Shown in pieces: positions 46,773-58,000 of a DNA stretch of 60,000 nt. The position numbers and the translations under genes were made by a program. Origin of the DNA: Neoscytalidium dimidiatum (taxonomy: Eukaryota; Ascomycota; Dothideomycetes; Botryosphaeriales; Botryosphaeriaceae); assembly GCA_037367355.1 (NCBI GenBank), contig JAVSCG010000030.1, positions 1 through 60,000 on the forward strand, given 5' to 3'. The first letter of the stretch is position 1. Every line of letters begins with the position of its first letter. A model generated the notes under the pieces. That model was given only the letters and a program-made list of their open reading frames with translations, made no database searches and was not told where the DNA came from.

Positions 46773-49203
46773 TATTTTAAAGTTTATAAGGTATCGCTTA
46801 TAGTTATCTTTTAGAAACGTTATAGTTTCTATACTTTAGCTAATATATAGATTATAGGTCTTTAACTAAGATATTCTAAGAATAATATTATAGTTCGGAC
46901 TTATTATTACGTTTAGGTTAATTTATTCTTTATAATTTCTAAGAGTTATTCGTATCTAATTAGTCTTAATTCTTATTTAGCCTTTATTATATTCTATTAA
47001 TAACCTATTAAACGTATTAAGTTTATAGAGGCGTTTCTTAGATTAAAATAGTAAGTCGTTCTTTCTAAGAAATTTAGAATCTATAAAATTCTCTTACGCT
47101 CTACTATTAATTATTACTAGCGTAGTAGTTTCTTTAATTATAACTAGTACTTCTAGTAGCGTCTTAAGTTCTTTTTATTTATAAGATATTTCGTTTAAAA
47201 GATATTTCGTTTAATATTAAGTATATAATCTAGTTAAGAAATCTTTATACTAGCTTCTTCTAGAATTTCTAGCTAGGAAAGCCGTCTAGTTTTTTAATAT
47301 CTTATAGCGTATATACTTATTCTATTCTATAACTAAAATTAGAATTTCTTTCTACTAAGTTTATTATTCTTATTTAATCTTACGTCTTTAGTAGATCTAT
47401 TCGTTACGTATCTAGTACTAGAAGGTTAGTTTACCGTATTTTTTATTAGATACTTATTATAGAATATTATAGCTTCGCGTAGTTATATTATAATAATAGA
47501 GAGTATAGGCTATATTATATAGAGACGTAAGGTCTTATTACTATTATATTCTCTAGGCTTCTTCTTTAAGCTAGAATACTATCTTATTAGCTATTTTTAA
47601 TAGCGATTTCTTCTAAAGATACTATACGTTATTCTTAAAGAACTATAAGATAAGTTTCTTATTCTTTATCTAGTACTATTACGACGGTAGATCTATTTTT
47701 AATTTAGAAGTCTAGTAGATTATAGAAGTATAACTAGATTTAACGTTTTTTATATCTCTATACTAATTTAGATATTCCGCGATTCTATTAAATATAGCTT
47801 AATTTTACTATTACTTGATATTTTCTACCTTACTAGATTCTAATATACTATCGTAAAATTCTCCGGTTTCGCTATTTATAAGGTCTTCGTCAGCCGAGAA
47901 GTACTTCTCGATATCTTTCTTCGTAGTCTTTTCTAATTTTTAGAGTATTATATTAAGTCGTTATAGCTTACTAGAATATTATTCTATAGCGTTCTTATCG
48001 CTCTAGTAGATAGTATAATTATCGTTATAATACGCTATCTAGCTTAGAACTATATAGTTTACTATCTTTATAGTAGTAATTTCTTATAGTACCTTCTATC
48101 TCTAAATAGCCGCCGCTACTTTCCGTAACTCTTTCTTCGAGTATTTATATTCTACGCTCTATTTATCTCTATATTAGATATATAGTTCTTTTTTATAGAG
48201 CTCTCTTTCTTTCTTACTCTATTCTCTTTTTTTATTCTTATTATTACCGTTCTTTTTATTCTTACCTCTATCTTACTAGACTATATTATTTATTTCTATA
48301 GCGTCGCCTCCTTTCTAAATATAGCGAGGCCTAGCTTACTTTAAGATATTAGTATTATATCTCTTCTTATCGAACTATCTCTTTATATAATACTTATTTA
48401 TAAGTAGGGCTAGTTTAATTATATTATTAAGAGTTTTTAGTTCTTTATAGTACGTTATAGCTTCTTTAATCTCGTTTCTTAGTTCTTAGTAGTAAAAGAT
48501 ACGTAGCGTAAGATTAGAGTATCTATCTATAAGATATACTATATTTTAGAATTTAGCTATATAGTCTTAGACCGTTTCTTTTTACTTTAAGTTTATAAGA
48601 GTCTTCGTAGCTAGACGGTTCTTATTAACGCTACTAAAGGCTATCTTAAGCTACTTTATAAAGTTTTAATAGTCGCTAAAGATCGTTAAGATTATTTTAA
48701 ACTATAGGTATACGAGTTTCTTCTAGTATTTAAAAAGATTAGAACTACTATTTCGTTAATTTCTAAAGTAGATACTAGCGTATAGAATTTATTCGACTAG
48801 GCTAATGGTTACTATATATAAAGTATATATAGTTATTTAGCTATATAATAAAGGCTTAGATCTTCTTTTAGTCTTTATAGTATAGATCTAGCTTTAGAAC
48901 CTTAATCTTAGTAGCTAGTAGTAGAGCGGGTATTTAGATAAGCTATATACGTAGAATTACGTTTTCGTTTTAAAGTTTTAGAATTATATTAAGTAGCTTC
49001 TTATTAGTCGATATATTAGAATATTAGTTTTCCGCTATTATATTATATTACGGCGGTTACTATAAGCTAAGAGTATTTTATATCTTTTATACGTATTTAT
49101 TACTTAGTACGTCCGCTATAATAGCTAATACTATTAGTACTTTTTAGAAAAAGAGAGTACTTTTTATTTTCTACTTAAATCGCTTTTTTTTCTATAAGAA
49201 TAG

Positions 49204-49587
49204 TATTACACTAGAACTCTTTCTAGAGGGGTCGAGATACGTAGTTAAGTAGTTTAGGCTTTCTAGAGCCGATATAGTAGTAGATAGAGGAGGTTTATAT
49301 AATAGTAGGGTAGGAATTAATTAATAAGTTAACTACGAGGGTTCTAACTACGATAAATAAGTATAGTCTATATATATTAAATAATTAGTACGATTAGTAG
49401 TAATCTATAATATTAACCTACTAATTAGTACTAATTAGTAGTTCGAGCTTTACTAAGCGAGTATATAGTAGTCTAGTATATTAGTATCGGTAGATATTCT
49501 ACTAAATTAGACTCTAAGTTAGTTATATAGATAGTAAGTAGTTATAGAGTTTTATTATCCGCCTTTCTAGACGACTATATTATAATA
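49204..49587 (-). repeat. Gag-only element 3' LTR (384 bp)
   Basis: It starts tattacactagaactc and ends ctatattataata. It contains an internal direct repeat, actaattagtactaattagtag. Confidence 0.88.
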
Positions 49588-50654
49588 CTATCCCCCCTCT
49601 AGATAACCTTTACCAAGATCGAGTATAAAGGTAGTTAAGCTTCTCTAGTTTTCTTAAGATTATTTCCTTACCGTTATATTTAGTTTCGTTCGTCGATACG
49701 CGCTTCTCGCCTATATTCTTCGTAACGGTACTAACGCTTCTAGACGTTATTTTTTTTATATAGAGAGACCTTATTTTCGTTATCTTATATCGCTAGATTC
49801 TAAGAGATATTACGAGTATATTAAGCGAGGCTATCTTTATTTCTTTTCTTCTAATATAGCTTCCCCTATTAAGTTTCGTTATATAGATTAATAATAAAAC
49901 TAAATACGGGCTTAGATTAAGTAGACCTAGCGCGAGATTAAAAGAAATAAGGCCGAGATTTAGCGGTTATAAGAGGAGGCTTAATATTTAGTTCGTTATA
50001 CCGCTATTTCTTAGTCTAAGATAATTCGCCTATTACGGATACTTTTCTTTTTATAGTTAGCGAATAGGCTACTAGTTTCTATACGTAAAATAGCCGAGCG
50101 GAAGTTCTTTTAATAAGGTTTAAACTATCGTACTACGTTATCTTAAAGATAAGTTCTTATAAAGCGGATCTTTTCCTCGTCGTCTTTAAATAATATTTTA
50201 TAGAACTCGAAGTAATTCTCTAACTAAGCTAGAAAGTTATTAAGCTTACGTCGATCTCTATTATAGATATTAGGGGTTTTAATCTTTAGTTTAGTATCGC
50301 GGGGGGTTAATTCTAGTATCGCGGGGGTAATTAGAGTAGAGGGCCGTATAGTACGATTAATAATAAAGGCTTATCCTTAAATAAAGTACTCTAGAAGAAC
50401 TTAACTATAGTTATTACTAGCGTCTTCTAATACTCTAGGTCTATTAATTACTTAACTTAAGAAAGCTATACCTAAGAAATAGACTTCTAAAATAAGTAGT
50501 CTTATATTAAGGGCTAGGTTTCTAAAGATTAAAGGACGAATTAACTAGAGCTAGTTCTTCTCTATTAAGAGGTTATTCTTAATTTTAGTCTAGAATGTTA
50601 TAGTTAGTAGTTTTAAGATAGGTTACCTCTAGTACCTATAAAAGATAGTTAAAG

Positions 50655-51038
50655 TATTATACTAGGACTCTTTCTAGAGGGGTTAAAGTACGTAGTTAGA
50701 TAGTTTAGGCTTTTTAGAGCCAATATAGTAGTAGATAGAAGAGGTTTATATAATAGTAGAATAGAAATTAATTAATAAGTTAACTATAAGAGTTCTAACT
50801 ACGATAAATAAGTATAGTCTATATATATTAAATAATTAGTACGATTAGTAGTAATCTATAATATTAACCTACTAATTAGTACTAATTAGTAGTCTAAGCT
50901 TTACTAAGTAAATATACGGTAGTCTAGTATATTAGTATTAGTAGATATTCTACTAAGTTAGACCCTAAATTAGTTATATAGGCGGTAAATAGTTATAGGG
51001 TTTCGTTATCCGCCTTTCTAGGCGACTATATTATAATA
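50655..51038 (-). repeat. Gag-only element 5' LTR (384 bp)
   Basis: Same length and ends as the partner at 49204. The two differ mainly by C/T and G/A changes. Confidence 0.88.
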
Positions 51039-51052
51039 GATAGTAGTTAAAG

Positions 51053-51769
51053 TATAACGACGGGGCCTCTACTACTAGGCTTCGAAGTTATCTAGTAAGT
51101 TTAAGTTTTATTAAAGGATTTATCTTAAAGACGAGGAAAGAAAAGTAATAATAGAATAAGAAGTTATATAACGTAAAAGTTTAATAGACCTTATTACCTC
51201 TAAATTAATATAGTATTAAATTAGAATTTTAAGTTAACTATAAGGGTTAAAGTACTATCTAACGAGCGTATCTATATACTAGAAGAGAGCTATAGTAATC
51301 TAAGAATTATAGTATTAAATTAAAGCTCTAAATTAAAGGTTTAAATTAGCTCTAATTTATATAGATTCTATAGGTTTCTTATAACTCGGGCGCTAAAGCC
51401 TACTTTCTAGATTCCAACTTCTACTAGTATTAGCGGACAATACTACTACTATATTCTTATTTCGTAGTACTTATTTTTATCGACTTTCTACTTTCTATTT
51501 ATATAGTTCTTTATTTTTTATAGGCTTTCCGTTAGACTATATCTTCTTCTTAATTATTACGCCTAGGGGCGTTCCTTCTATACGGACGGTAGTTATTACC
51601 TACCGATATTTCTATATATACCGTCGTTCTATATTCTCGGCCTTTCCGTATAGAACTAGAGAGTATAACTCTACTATACGTAGAATTCTTAGGGCCTTAC
51701 GGCTTATTTTCTTATACGGACTCGCGTCTTTTATAGCTATAAAGCCTATATATTCTAGAGTTCGTAATA
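51053..51769 (-). repeat. Gypsy-1 copy B 5' LTR (717 bp)
   Basis: Partner of 41794-42510. It is followed by the right duplicate tcttt at 51770-51774, after which copy C pol continues. Confidence 0.9.
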
Positions 51770-51774
51770 TCTTT

Positions 51775-54700
51775 TTACTCTACTAGTATTACTAGTTATA
51801 GTTCTAGTCTCTCTTCTATATAGTTAGCTCTTCTATTTAAAGTATCTATATAAATATTCTCTAATTCCTTTTAATAGATAATCTTTATATTATAGAATAT
51901 TAATTCTTTAGTCTATTTAATCTATCTTTAATTTAGTTCTTTTGTAGTAGTAAAGTATAAGAGGTTCTTATAGTTATAATAAACTAGAATCTAATATTTA
52001 GCTTCTTTAAGATAATATCTCTATTCTTTAAAAGTCGTAATAATAGCTAGAAGTTTTTTATTATAAACGTTATAGTTTCTTTTTAGACCTATTATTTTTT
52101 AGAAATAATATATAATAGAGTATAGTCTATTTTACTTATTTAGCTAGCTTAAAACTACTCTAATAGCGTAGTTTAATATATTAGTTTCTATTATTATAAA
52201 TAGATTAAAGTAGAATAGTTCTAAGACTAATACTTCTATAAATATTTTTTTTAGTAAATTAAAAGTATTCTACTATCTTTCTCTCTATATAAATTTATAT
52301 TCTTTCTTAGTTAAATCTATAAGCGGAGTTAATATCTTTATATAGTTTAGAATAAACTTCTAGTAAAAGTTAGTAAAGCTAAGAAAAAATTATACTTCTT
52401 TAATAGTTTTTAGCGTAGACTAGTTTCTTATTATATTTAATTTCTTTTCGTCTATACTAATATATTCTAGAATAATAATAAATTCTAGGTATTTAGTCTT
52501 CTATATATACTATTTACTCTTATCTAAAGCTATCTAGAGATTCTATTTCTCTAGTATCTATAGAACCTTATATATATACTTAGTATATTTCTTAAGCGTT
52601 TCTAAGTATATTAGAATATCGTCTAGATAAACTAGTATAAATATATTTAAATATAGTTATAGTATATTATTAATTAGACTCTAAAACGTAGCTAGTATAT
52701 TAGTAAGTCTAAATAGTATTATTATATATTTATAATATCTAAGTCTTATTTAAAAAGCTATTTTCTATTTCTTATCTTCTTTTATTTAAACGAGATAATA
52801 ACCTTCTCTAAGATCTAACTTAGTAAAGTATTTAACTTTTCTTAGTTTATTCTATAATTTATTAATATATAATAACGAATATTAGTTTTTTATTATAATA
52901 TCGTTTAATTATCTATAGTCGATATAAAGGCGAAGCTTACTATTTTTCTTAGATATAAATAGAATAGAGTATCTAATTAATAATATAGAGGGTTAGATAT
53001 ATTCTCTTTCTAGATTTATTTTAAGATACTCTCTTAATACTTTAGCCTTATTTTTAAAAAGAGAATAAATAGGCTTAAATATAGATTATATTTCTAGTAA
53101 TAGAAGTATTTTATAGTTTTATAGCTTATACTTAGATAGTAATTCTTTATCTTATTCTTTAAATAATTCGGCGTATTTTTAGAATTCTAGGGGTATATTC
53201 TCTAATCCCGTAGTATTTTTTATTACGCGTATCTAGTTAAGAACTCTATCTAGTAGACTATATCTCTTATAGATTTATTATAGATAGTCTTCTTTAAGCG
53301 GCTAGAAATTATTAACTTTTAGAGTCTATTTTCTTATCTATACTATAATTTAGCGTTTTTATTTTAAGCTAGACTTAGTATAGATAATATAAGCTTATTC
53401 TTCTCGTTTTTTTATACGTAGTAGAGCGTTAAAAGATATTCTCTTAGTCTTTATTAGATATTCTTTAAGCGGCTCTAGCTTTTAACTCTAGCTTTCTAGC
53501 TTTAGCTTAAGACTTTAACTCTTTAGCTCTAGCTTTTAGCTCTAGCTCTTTAGCTCTAGCTTTCTTATTTTAAGGTTTATAAGATATCGCTTATAGTTAT
53601 CTTTTAGAAATATTATAGTTCTTATACTCTAGCTAATATATAGATTATAGGTTTTTAGCTAAGATATTCTAAGAATAATATTATAGTTTAAACTAGTTAT
53701 TACGTCTAGGTTAATTCGTTCTTTATAACTAGCGAGGATTATTTATATCTAACTAGTTTTAATTCTTATCTAGTCTTTACTATATTCTATTAACGATCTA
53801 TTAAACGTACTAAGTTTATAGAGATGTTTCTTAGATTAGAATAATAAGTTATTCTTCTTAAGAAATTTAGAATCTATAAAATTTCGTTACGCTCTACTAT
53901 TAATTATTATCTATATAGTAGTTTCTTTAATTATAACTAGTACTTCTAATAGCGTTTTAAGTTCTTTTATTTATAAGATATTTTATTTAATATTAAATAT
54001 ATAATCTAGTTAAGAGACTTTTATACTAGCTTCTTCTAGAGTCTCTAGCTAGAGAAGTCGTCTAGTTTTTTAATATTTTATAGCGGATATATTTATTCTA
54101 TTCTACGACTAAAATTAGGGTTTCTTTCTACTATATCTATTATCTTTACTTAATTATACGCCTTTAATAGATTTATCTATTATATATCTAATACTAGAAG
54201 ATTAGTTTACTATATTTTTTATTAAATATCTACTATAGGATACTATAGCTCTATATAGCTATATTATAATAATAGAGAGTATAGACTATATCGCGTAAAT
54301 ATACGAAGTTTTACTACTACTATATTCTCTAGGCTTTTTCTTTAAATTAAAATACTATCTTATCGGCTATAATAATTTCTTCTAGAAGTACTATACGTTA
54401 TTTTTAAAAAATTATAAGCTAAGCTTCTTATTTTTTAGCTAGTATTATTATAGTAGTAGATCTATTTTTAATCTAAAAGTCTAGTAGATTATAGAAGTAT
54501 AACTAGATTTAATATTTTTTATATCTCTATATCGGTTTAGATATTCTATAATTTAATTAAATATAGCTTAATTCTACTATTACTTAATATTTTCTATCTT
54601 ACTAGATTCTAGTATACTATCGTAAAGCTTTTTAATTTCGCTATTTATAAGGTCTTTATTAATTAGAAAGTACTTCTTAATATCTTTCTTTATAGTATCT

Positions 54701-55035
54701 TCTAACTTTTAAAATATTATATTAAGTTATTACGGCCTACTAAAATACTACTTTATAGTATTTTTATTACTCTAGTAGATAGTATAATTATTATTATAAT
54801 ATACTATCTAGCTTAGAGCTATATAGTCTACTATTTTTATAATAGCGATTTCTTATAACGTCTTTTATTTCTAGATAGCCGTCGCTACTTTTTATAACTT
54901 CTTTTTTAAATATTTATATTCTACGCTTTATTTATCTCTATATTAAATATATAGTTTTTTCTTATAAAGCTTTTTTTCTTTCTTACTCTATTCTCTTTTC
55001 TTACTCTTATTATTACTATTCTTCTTATTTTTACC
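51775..55035 (-). mobile_element. Gypsy-1 copy C, right part (RNase H, RT, protease, gag fragment)
   Basis: It continues pol of copy C after the copy B insertion: RNase H near 51.77-52.1 kb, RT active site near 52612-52650, minisatellite 53472-53566, protease near 53.83-53.95 kb, and gag up to about 55035. There the sequence, equal to about 22240 of copy A, is broken by the (TTTA)n tail of LINE copy B. The missing gag start and 5' LTR are expected beyond the right edge of the window. Confidence 0.85.
53472..53566 (-). repeat. 21-bp coding minisatellite, copy C (about 4-5 units)
   Basis: The shortest and most degraded version of the repeat seen in copies A and B. Confidence 0.6.
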
Positions 55036-58000
55036 TTTATTTATTTATTTATTTATTTATTCGTTTAACGTTCTTATATAAGCTAAGCTTATAAAAGACG
55101 GCTAGTCTACTAACGTATTTAGTTCTATATTTTAACCGGGGGTTTTATTCTAATTTTCTTCGAGAAGGAGTCTAGAAATAGTAGAGGCTAAGCTAGTACT
55201 TTTTAGAAAGAAATAAGAAAGTAAGTAGGAGAATAGAAGAAGTAGAGAATAACGCTAAGGAAATTAGAAGAACGTTTCTTTATAAAGAGAGACTAAAGTT
55301 AGTTTTTTAAAAGTACGTATTTAGGCTTTTATTAAAGTAAGTTCTAATAGCTACTTTTAGGTAGCTATTTTAGTTATTAATAGAAAGTTTAAAAGAGTCT
55401 TCTGTTCGTCTTTAATATTAAAAATAAGATCTAGAGAGGGGTTTTTCGTTTCTAGACTAGTATATATATCTTCTCTTTTAAGTCGATACTTTTTATAGTC
55501 TAGAATTAGATACTAAGAGGTTTATTTAGCTATATTATTATATAGGTAATAATTAGAGGGGTTTAATCTAAAGCGGTTTAAATAGAACTTAAAGTAGCCG
55601 TATTTTATTTTAAGCTAGTAAAATACGAAGCTAGTTTTTCTTTCTATAGAGAGGTCTATTAGCTTACGTTTTATTTTCTAGTTAAACTGCCGTAGATAAG
55701 ACTCTTTAGAAGCTATTTCCGCTTACTTATTTACTATTTTTTACTACGAATTAATAAAGTCTACTTACGTTAGTATTCTAAAGAATACGTAGCTAGTAGA
55801 TTCGTTATTCGGGTTTATTTTATAGGCGTATTTAGCTAGGAAATCTACTTCTTTATTACCGCGTATATTAATATAGCTAGGGACCTATTCTAATTAAACT
55901 AAATTTCTATTAAAGATAAGCGTTTTAGCTACGTTTAAAGCTTATATTTACGCTTATTATTCTAGGTTTCCGGATAGTATTTTTAGACGGTAGAGTGCGG
56001 CCTAGTTATCTATATAGACTCTAATATCTTTATCGGTATATTTATTTCTAACTACGAGTTTAAGAGCTCTTATAAGAGCCTCTAGTTCGCTATTATAAAC
56101 TAGATTATTATCCCTAATATTTCCTACTATAATAGTAGTTTCGTCTTTAAGAATAGAGTCGTTTCTATCTATAAAAACTACTAATTCTATTCTAGTTTTA
56201 TTCGGAATTAAACTAGCGTCTATATAGATAGAAATTAGATTATCTAAGGGATTTTTAAGTTCGTTTAGATATTTCTTAGCTTATTCTTCTTTCGAGAGTT
56301 TAGAGACTTTAATCGAGTAGAGAGTAGATATCTTCTAAGGTGGAAAGTAGAAAGAATTAATCGTTTTAAGATTATATAATTTATCTTTTAGAAAGTCTCT
56401 AATTTTTTTAACGAGCTTACTTTTATATTTGCTCTCTCTTTCTAGAAGGCTTTAAATTAGATATTTTTAGTCTAATTTAAGACTTTGTAGAGCGTAGAAT
56501 CGGAGGTTATTTTCTAAGCGGATTTCTAAGGGTAGGATCGCAGCTTCTATTTTAAGGGGAGTAATTAGAGCGGTTTTAAAAACGCCTAGTATTTTCCGTA
56601 GAACTAGATTCTAGAGTATCGTAGCTTTTTATTTAAAATTTACTTAGTTATTCTAGTATAAAACGAAGCTATAGTTAAAAATAAAGATAACGTAGGCTAA
56701 GTATAACTACTATACTACGTTAGGTTTTAGTCTATTTTCGATATTAGCTAGTCGATTTATTCTTAAAAGGCTCGAATATACTTAGCTTATTCTAATATCG
56801 ACGTATTCTTTAAAATTAAGAAGTAGGTCTAAGAAAACTCTTAGATATTAAACTAGATTCTTAGGCTTTATAACTAAACCTATAGATAGTTTTAAAGTAG
56901 AATCTCTTACTATTTTTTCTTTAGAAAAATATATTAATTTAGTTTTTTTAAGGTTAAATTATATAGTATTTTCTACGCCTAGTTTATAGAGTCTTTCCGC
57001 TTCTTCTAGTATCTTAATATTCTTTTCTAGCTATTTAAGCTTACTATTAAAGAGATATCGTCGATATAAAATAGATAGATAGCGGAGTTTATCTAGAATA
57101 GATCTCGGATATAAATTAGAAATAGTATTAGCGAAATAGGGCTTTCTTATAGTATACTCGTTTCTACGTTACTAAATTCTTCTATATTTCTATCGAAACT
57201 AAGGCGTAATTATTAGAAATTTAAGAAAGTTCTAATCTACGTAAGTAGATTAGTTAGAAGCTTTAGCTTTCTTAGAATTTCTAGAAGTTATTCTTACGCG
57301 ACGTAGTCGTATACGCCGTATACGTCTAGAAATAGCGTAGATATCTTTAACTTTATCTTTTAGTTTTCCTCTACTAAATTAAAGTAGACGTCTATAGCGG
57401 ATTTTTTAAGTTTTTCCTCTATTTATATAGGGTAGACTAGATTTATCGTTTTCGCTAGAAAACCGAGGCGTTTAGCTATTACTCGTTCGAGTACTTTTCC
57501 TAGGTAATTTAATAAAGAAATAACCCTATAAGTCTTAGGATTTATAAGATTTGGCTTATTAGATTTCTTTAAAATTACCTTCGTTACTTATCTCTAGTAC
57601 TTTAGATAGTAGCTATATTTAAATAGATTTAAGATAAAATAAAAGACTTTAGAAGATACTTTATAGGCCTAAATTATAATCTATTAAGATATTAAATTAG
57701 GCTTAGACGTAGTTTTTTTTATTAGGTTTAAATACGTTTATTCAAGCTCTATTTTATCTAGAATTAGCTACTCCTAGCTTAGATCTGGCTAGTAGTTTAT
57801 CTAGTTATTTTCGATTCGTACGTTAAAAGAGGATAGAAATAACGTTTCTTTTAGTACGAGGCTTTTTCCCTTCTAGCTATCTTATAGTAGGCCGTTTTTA
57901 GCCCGAATCGATAGGATTTATTCTATCGGGCGGTATTTTATATAGGCTATTACTTTAAAGATAGTTTCGGGAGTATTTTTACTTAGAAATGAATTCTAGT

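Larger units (their letters stand above)
49204..51038 (-). mobile_element. Gag-only non-autonomous LTR element (1,835 bp)
   Basis: Two 384-bp LTRs (49204-49587 and 50655-51038) enclose 1,067 bp. The flanking duplication is aatag (49199-49203) / gatag (51039-51043), with one G/A change. On the minus strand the interior encodes a Gag-like stretch at about 50070-50310 (KLNNFLA...LENYFEFYKILFKDDEEKIRFI and then RTYL). No protease, RT, RNase H or integrase is present or could fit. The polypurine tract next to the left LTR (agaggggggatag on the minus strand) and the flank gttaaag next to the right LTR closely match Gypsy-1, suggesting use of Gypsy-1 enzymes. Confidence 0.82.
42511..51052 (-). pseudogene. 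Gypsy-1 copy B gag-pol remains
   Basis: The order matches copy A without the Gypsy-2 interruption: integrase near 43.6-44.8 kb, RNase H near 44.95-45.2 kb, RT active site YLDDILIY near 45725-45765, 21-bp minisatellite 46585-46772, protease near 47.05-47.15 kb, and gag near 47.9-49.15 kb. The junction near 45330 reads straight through the site where Gypsy-2 sits in copy A, so copy B supplies the empty-site sequence. Stops TAA/TAG are frequent; no frame is functional. Confidence 0.85.
41794..51769 (-). mobile_element. Gypsy-1 copy B with a nested Gag-only element
   Basis: LTRs at 41794-42510 and 51053-51769 are both 717 bp. The duplication tcttt flanks them (41789-41793 and 51770-51774). Without the nested 1,835-bp element and its 5-bp duplication the length is about 8.14 kb, close to copy A. 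It lies inside pol of copy C, the same family, and has the same minus orientation. Confidence 0.92.
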
